From positions 1 through 10,283 of the forward strand of contig JALLPB010001323.1 of assembly GCA_036939975.1 (NCBI GenBank): a stretch of 10,283 nt of DNA, read 5' to 3'. A program made the translations under genes and the position numbers. The DNA comes from Cyclostephanos tholiformis (taxonomy: Eukaryota > Bacillariophyta > Thalassiosirophyceae > Thalassiosirales > Thalassiosiraceae). Numbering within the stretch: the first letter of the stretch is position 1; every line of letters starts with the position of its first letter. Of the stretch, positions 7,475 to 10,283 are shown in pieces. The notes under the pieces were generated by a model, which worked only from the letters and a program-made list of their open reading frames with translations, had not been told where the DNA came from and ran no database searches.

Positions 7475-9922
7475 TCATGTCACATGAGAATTAACGAATT
7501 TGAGAAATCGAGCGGCAAAGTCTGCCGGATGGACGCAGGAAATTTCGGATTTGTCAAAGCCGGCGAGGCCTTTCAAATCCCGTTCTAACCTCTTCTTTAC
7601 GGTCCATGGCTGTAAGAAGTCGATGACGCCCAAATAGTACATCACCTTCATGCCCTTGCGAGTACCTCGAAGGGAGGAGAGCACGCCTCCGTCGACCTTC
7701 GTCGTTCCAGCGCCGTAGTACGGCATGGGAAAATCCAGCCATCGAAAGAAATTTCGTATGCACATAGGCACGCGACCGCCCGACGCTATCCCCTTGACGA
7801 CGCCAGTGGTAATTCCTAAATCATCCATATCGGCGACTCCGACGAGTAGGCTATAATCTAGGACATTGCACCGGCACAGCAAGTCAACATCCCTCTCGAG
7901 CTGCGCCATGAGAGCCTTCTTGCTCCTTTTCCCAATGCAAATTCCGTAACGAGACGTCTTGTTTCTATCGTGGCCGCTCCCTCCTGCTGTGACATCTAAC
8001 TCATCCAATTTCCGTAACTCCTCTTCGACCTCTCGTTTCAGATCCAAGTCCTTCAGCACGGCATTGGCACCCCTCAGCCGTCGCTCTTCCGCCGAGCATT
8101 CTCGACCGACCGAGGAACCCTTGAGATCGAAACGCTCCGTAACGAAGGACGACGCCTCGGGAGGGAACACGGAATGCATGACGAGGTACACACGCTCGTC
8201 GTCGGTCAGGTCCCCGCCTCCGCGCTCGTGACTGGAGGATGAAAACAGTCCGCCGTCCCATCTATCTCCCAAGTCCTGAGCGATCCGGTCATCGTCGGGA
8301 TCGTCCGGGGGAAACTGAACCGAGTACATGCCAAAAATACGAGTGAGCAGCGAATTGCGTCCGTTGACGCGATTGGACATGAATCTGTGATACTCTGGCA
8401 GCATATTCAAGAACGCTCTCGCCTCCTCGTTTTTAACTGTCTTTATCATATATGCACCGTCCGCCGAGAAAAAGAAGTACGTTCCCGCCCTCGCGGCTCC
8501 CTTGGAATTGGATTGAAACGATATGTACGGCAACGATGTTAGTGCCGTTCCGTACCTCTCCTCCTGCTGTTCTTCGGCCAAGATGCCTCGTATGATGTGA
8601 GATATCGACATGTCTTCGCACGACGCGAGATGATCGTCGCATCCGTCGTGGCACGATAAACCCCCTCCATTCCTATCGAAGATATTAAGAGAGGGGGCAT
8701 TGAGGATGGACTCGGCGTACTCCCACTCTTTCACCCGAAAGCACCTATTCCGTAGGTCCCTGAAAGTCCTGGGCGCGAACGCTCTCACGCGCACCGATCT
8801 CGCATCCGATGATATCGGCGCCGAACCGCCGTCGTCGTCGACGTCGACGCTCGAGGCGTCGGCCGACAACGACATGAACCACGGAATCCTCGCCGTGGCG
8901 GATATAGACTCATCGAAGTCCAATCCCGACGGATCGTAGCGCGCCTTCCCGCCCTCGCCGCATCCCAACCCGATCAATGCGAGCGATTGTTTCCCCGGCG
9001 CGAGTAGTGCGCACCATCGAGATTTCCTCAGCTCGCCCTCCCTCCTCTCACGTAGGTACGAGCGCAGCAATCCGTGCCATGCGGGCAACGCCGCGAACGG
9101 GGCCGAGAGCTCCCGCGCGAACCACGACGCCACGAGGACGATGGGATTTCCGAAGCCGGTGCCATCACCGTCGTCGCCGTCGTTGTCGTTGTCGACTAAT
9201 CCGACGGCGCCGCCTCCGCTCCTCGCCCATCCTACGAGGCCCCGTCCCATCGAGCGATTTTGGACGGCGGAACCCCTCCCGCCGCCGCCGCCGCCGCGGG
9301 CGCCGCCACCGGGCATCAGCAGGCCTAGACCCGCCTCCACCGCCGCGGCGATCACCGGATCTTCTTCCCCGACGCCCCCGCCGACGACGCGGCCGACGCC
9401 GGATATACTCCTCCCCCCGTCATGCCTGACGACGTCGGAGTACAACAGAGCGACGACGTCGGATGGGGAGGATGAGCCGTCGTCGATGTCGTCATCGAAC
9501 AACAATCCCAAGATCGCCGCACGTCGAAAGGCCTCGGCGTGTTCCCAGAGAGGAGACGCCTCGACTTGTTCCGTCATTTCGCGATCATCGACCCCCCCTC
9601 CCGCCCCCCCCCTTCCGTCGTCATCGTCGTCATCGTCGTCATCATCATCGCGCCCGATCATCATCATCCCGCCACTCTCGTCGAGCATACTACGCGATCG
9701 CGGACTACGACGACGATGTCGTCCTCGGCTCAACGTTTGATGATGGATCGCGGTGGGAGGGGGTGGGCCGAGGATTGGCGGTCCGTCCATCAGCCCGATG
9801 GTTCCTCCCATGTCGATGCGTCGGCATAGGCGAGAACCGGCCCGAAGCGACGCCACGGCGGCCAATACGAGCGATAGGGCGGATGCGATGCCATCGATCG
9901 TTAGTGGTGGGAACGCCGCCAT
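7475..9922 (-). CDS. Phosphatidylinositol-4-phosphate 5-kinase family protein
   Basis: This intronless gene encodes 815 aa from ATG (9922-9920) to TGA (7477-7475). The C-terminal half (about 455-812) is a PIP kinase domain. It has a glycine-rich loop in KGAARAGTYFFF, the ATP-contacting lysine in AYMIKTVK (K494), LLTRIFGMYSVQF, and the signature DLKGS (599-603, K601). It also has RDVDLLCRCNVLDYSLLVGV with the catalytic aspartate D689, YLGVIDFLQPW with the metal-binding D768, and an ISCVHPADFAARFLKF tail. The family phosphorylates phosphatidylinositol phosphates, mainly making PI(4,5)P2 at membranes. I cannot decide from sequence alone between 4- and 5-kinase substrate choice, although the overall motifs fit PIP5K better. 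The N-terminal 430 residues are mostly disordered. They have a hydrophobic stretch at 11-27 (GIASALSLVLAAVASLR) that could be a membrane anchor, basic RS-rich text, an 11-Asp run (92-102) and Gly-rich loops. No MORN repeats are seen, unlike plant PIP5Ks. The gene shares a 172-bp divergent promoter region with the gene at 10095. Confidence 0.9.
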   Translation of the reverse strand: MAAFPPLTIDGIASALSLVLAAVASLRAGSRLCRRIDMGGTIGLMDGPPILGPPPPTAIHHQTLSRGRHRRRSPRSRSMLDESGGMMMIGRDDDDDDDDDDDGRGGAGGGVDDREMTEQVEASPLWEHAEAFRRAAILGLLFDDDIDDGSSSPSDVVALLYSDVVRHDGGRSISGVGRVVGGGVGEEDPVIAAAVEAGLGLLMPGGGARGGGGGGRGSAVQNRSMGRGLVGWARSGGGAVGLVDNDNDGDDGDGTGFGNPIVLVASWFARELSAPFAALPAWHGLLRSYLRERREGELRKSRWCALLAPGKQSLALIGLGCGEGGKARYDPSGLDFDESISATARIPWFMSLSADASSVDVDDDGGSAPISSDARSVRVRAFAPRTFRDLRNRCFRVKEWEYAESILNAPSLNIFDRNGGGLSCHDGCDDHLASCEDMSISHIIRGILAEEQQEERYGTALTSLPYISFQSNSKGAARAGTYFFFSADGAYMIKTVKNEEARAFLNMLPEYHRFMSNRVNGRNSLLTRIFGMYSVQFPPDDPDDDRIAQDLGDRWDGGLFSSSSHERGGGDLTDDERVYLVMHSVFPPEASSFVTERFDLKGSSVGRECSAEERRLRGANAVLKDLDLKREVEEELRKLDELDVTAGGSGHDRNKTSRYGICIGKRSKKALMAQLERDVDLLCRCNVLDYSLLVGVADMDDLGITTGVVKGIASGGRVPMCIRNFFRWLDFPMPYYGAGTTKVDGGVLSSLRGTRKGMKVMYYLGVIDFLQPWTVKKRLERDLKGLAGFDKSEISCVHPADFAARFLKFVNSHVT
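9617..9650. repeat. GAT/GAC trinucleotide run encoding poly-Asp
   Basis: On the coding (minus) strand this is a mixed GAC/GAT triplet run that encodes the eleven-aspartate stretch of the lipid kinase. Length variation between alleles is likely, always in multiples of three. Confidence 0.75.
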
Positions 9923-10094
9923 GGAATTCCGTCTCGGGGTCCTGTTTGGATCTAATAAGCCCCCGACGTCGTGCGTCGTCCTTCGTCCTCGTGGATATTA
10001 ATACTATCGTGTATGCTTCTCATCCGCGGTGCAACGACGACACGACATGCCTGCGCGTCTGTCCCTCGCCATTGCCACAATTTTCATCCCGACC
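9923..10094. promoter_or_regulatory. Divergent intergenic region, probable bidirectional promoter
   Basis: These 172 bp separate the start codons of the lipid kinase (leftward) and the charged-protein gene (rightward). Both 5' untranslated regions and core promoters must fit here unless the rightward gene has an upstream exon. The only AT-rich patch is around 9994-10008 (GATATTAATACTATC), a candidate core element. No recognised factor site was identified. Confidence 0.5.
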
Positions 10095-10283
10095 ATGAGC
10101 GACGACGACCGTCCAAGGAAAAAGAGCCGCGAGCACGACGGCGGCGGCGGCGGCAGGGGTCGTCGCGAAAGCGACAGAGAGAGGAGTGGTACCCGCCGAC
10201 GCGCGCACGATTATGATCACGACTACGATCGAGACGATTCCGATGCCGTCGGCGGACGGGGGGGGGGGGGGGGCAAGGGCAAT
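10095..10283 (+). CDS. N-terminus of a charged RS/RD- and Gly-rich protein (partial)
   Basis: The frame is open to the window edge, giving 63 visible codons. The protein begins MSDDDRPRKKSREHDGGGGG, continues with Arg/Ser/Glu-rich text (RRESDRERSGTRRR), then an alternating His/Asp/Tyr stretch (AHDYDHDYDRDD) and another glycine run. Such low-complexity charged N-termini are common in nuclear RNA-processing factors (SR-like proteins, DEAD-box helicases, spliceosome components), but no domain is visible, so the function is open. I chose ATG 10095 because the charged sequence starts there. An in-frame ATG at 10047 would add MPARLSLAIATIFIPT, a hydrophobic leader that could be real. The run of 16 G at 10258-10273 makes the reading frame beyond it uncertain. 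Confidence 0.6.
   Translation, partial: MSDDDRPRKKSREHDGGGGGRGRRESDRERSGTRRRAHDYDHDYDRDDSDAVGGRGGGGGKGN
10258..10273. repeat. Poly-G tract, 16 bases
   Basis: A homopolymer run inside the coding start of the rightmost gene, encoding glycines. Its length sets the downstream frame and is the least reliable base count in the window. Confidence 0.8.

Noticed and set aside
9141..9740. 199-codon plus-strand frame rich in Pro and Ser
   Set aside because: It is a shadow of the disordered N-terminus of the lipid kinase; Gly and Asp codons read backwards give Pro and Ser runs.

Overview
The window looks like nuclear DNA of a eukaryotic microalga, most likely a stramenopile such as a diatom. This rests on a eukaryote-type phosphatidylinositol phosphate kinase, long single-exon GC-rich genes packed close together, and a fusion of two bacterial-looking dehydrogenases. 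The species assignment is an inference; no rRNA or other marker gene is present.

The window falls into two halves that meet near 5,100. The left half (1 to about 5,100) is AT-rich and repeat-laden and has no convincing intact gene. It holds: (i) a decayed, transposon-like gene of the DUF7869 type (162-1329), broken across all three forward frames with a premature stop and probably an internal deletion; (ii) an unrecognised 172-codon ORF (1463-1981); (iii) an 11-bp tandem repeat built on ACTAGT (2216-2248); (iv) a degenerate array of about six 170/190-bp units (about 2439-3534); (v) a remnant of an unidentified gene (4170-4658) broken by frame changes, one of them a perfect 17-bp tandem duplication; and (vi) a 75-bp-arm inverted repeat (4819-5020) directly upstream of the first real gene.

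The right half is GC-rich and gene-dense. A forward gene (5130-7361) encodes a two-domain protein: an N-terminal D-erythronate dehydrogenase-like extended SDR fused to a C-terminal classical SDR, each with its cofactor and catalytic motifs intact. Only 113 bp downstream, a convergent gene (9922-7475, minus) encodes an 815-aa phosphatidylinositol-4-phosphate 5-kinase-type lipid kinase with a long disordered N-terminus. Divergent from it across 172 bp begins a third gene (10095 to the edge, plus), whose visible N-terminus is highly charged, RS/RD-like and glycine-rich, as in nuclear RNA-processing proteins.

The three right-half genes share composition but no obvious pathway; this is ordinary eukaryotic gene neighbourhood rather than an operon. 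The most interesting item is the double-dehydrogenase fusion, followed by the tandem array and the hairpin in front of the fusion gene. I do not see a defence system, CRISPR array or clearly new multi-gene system.
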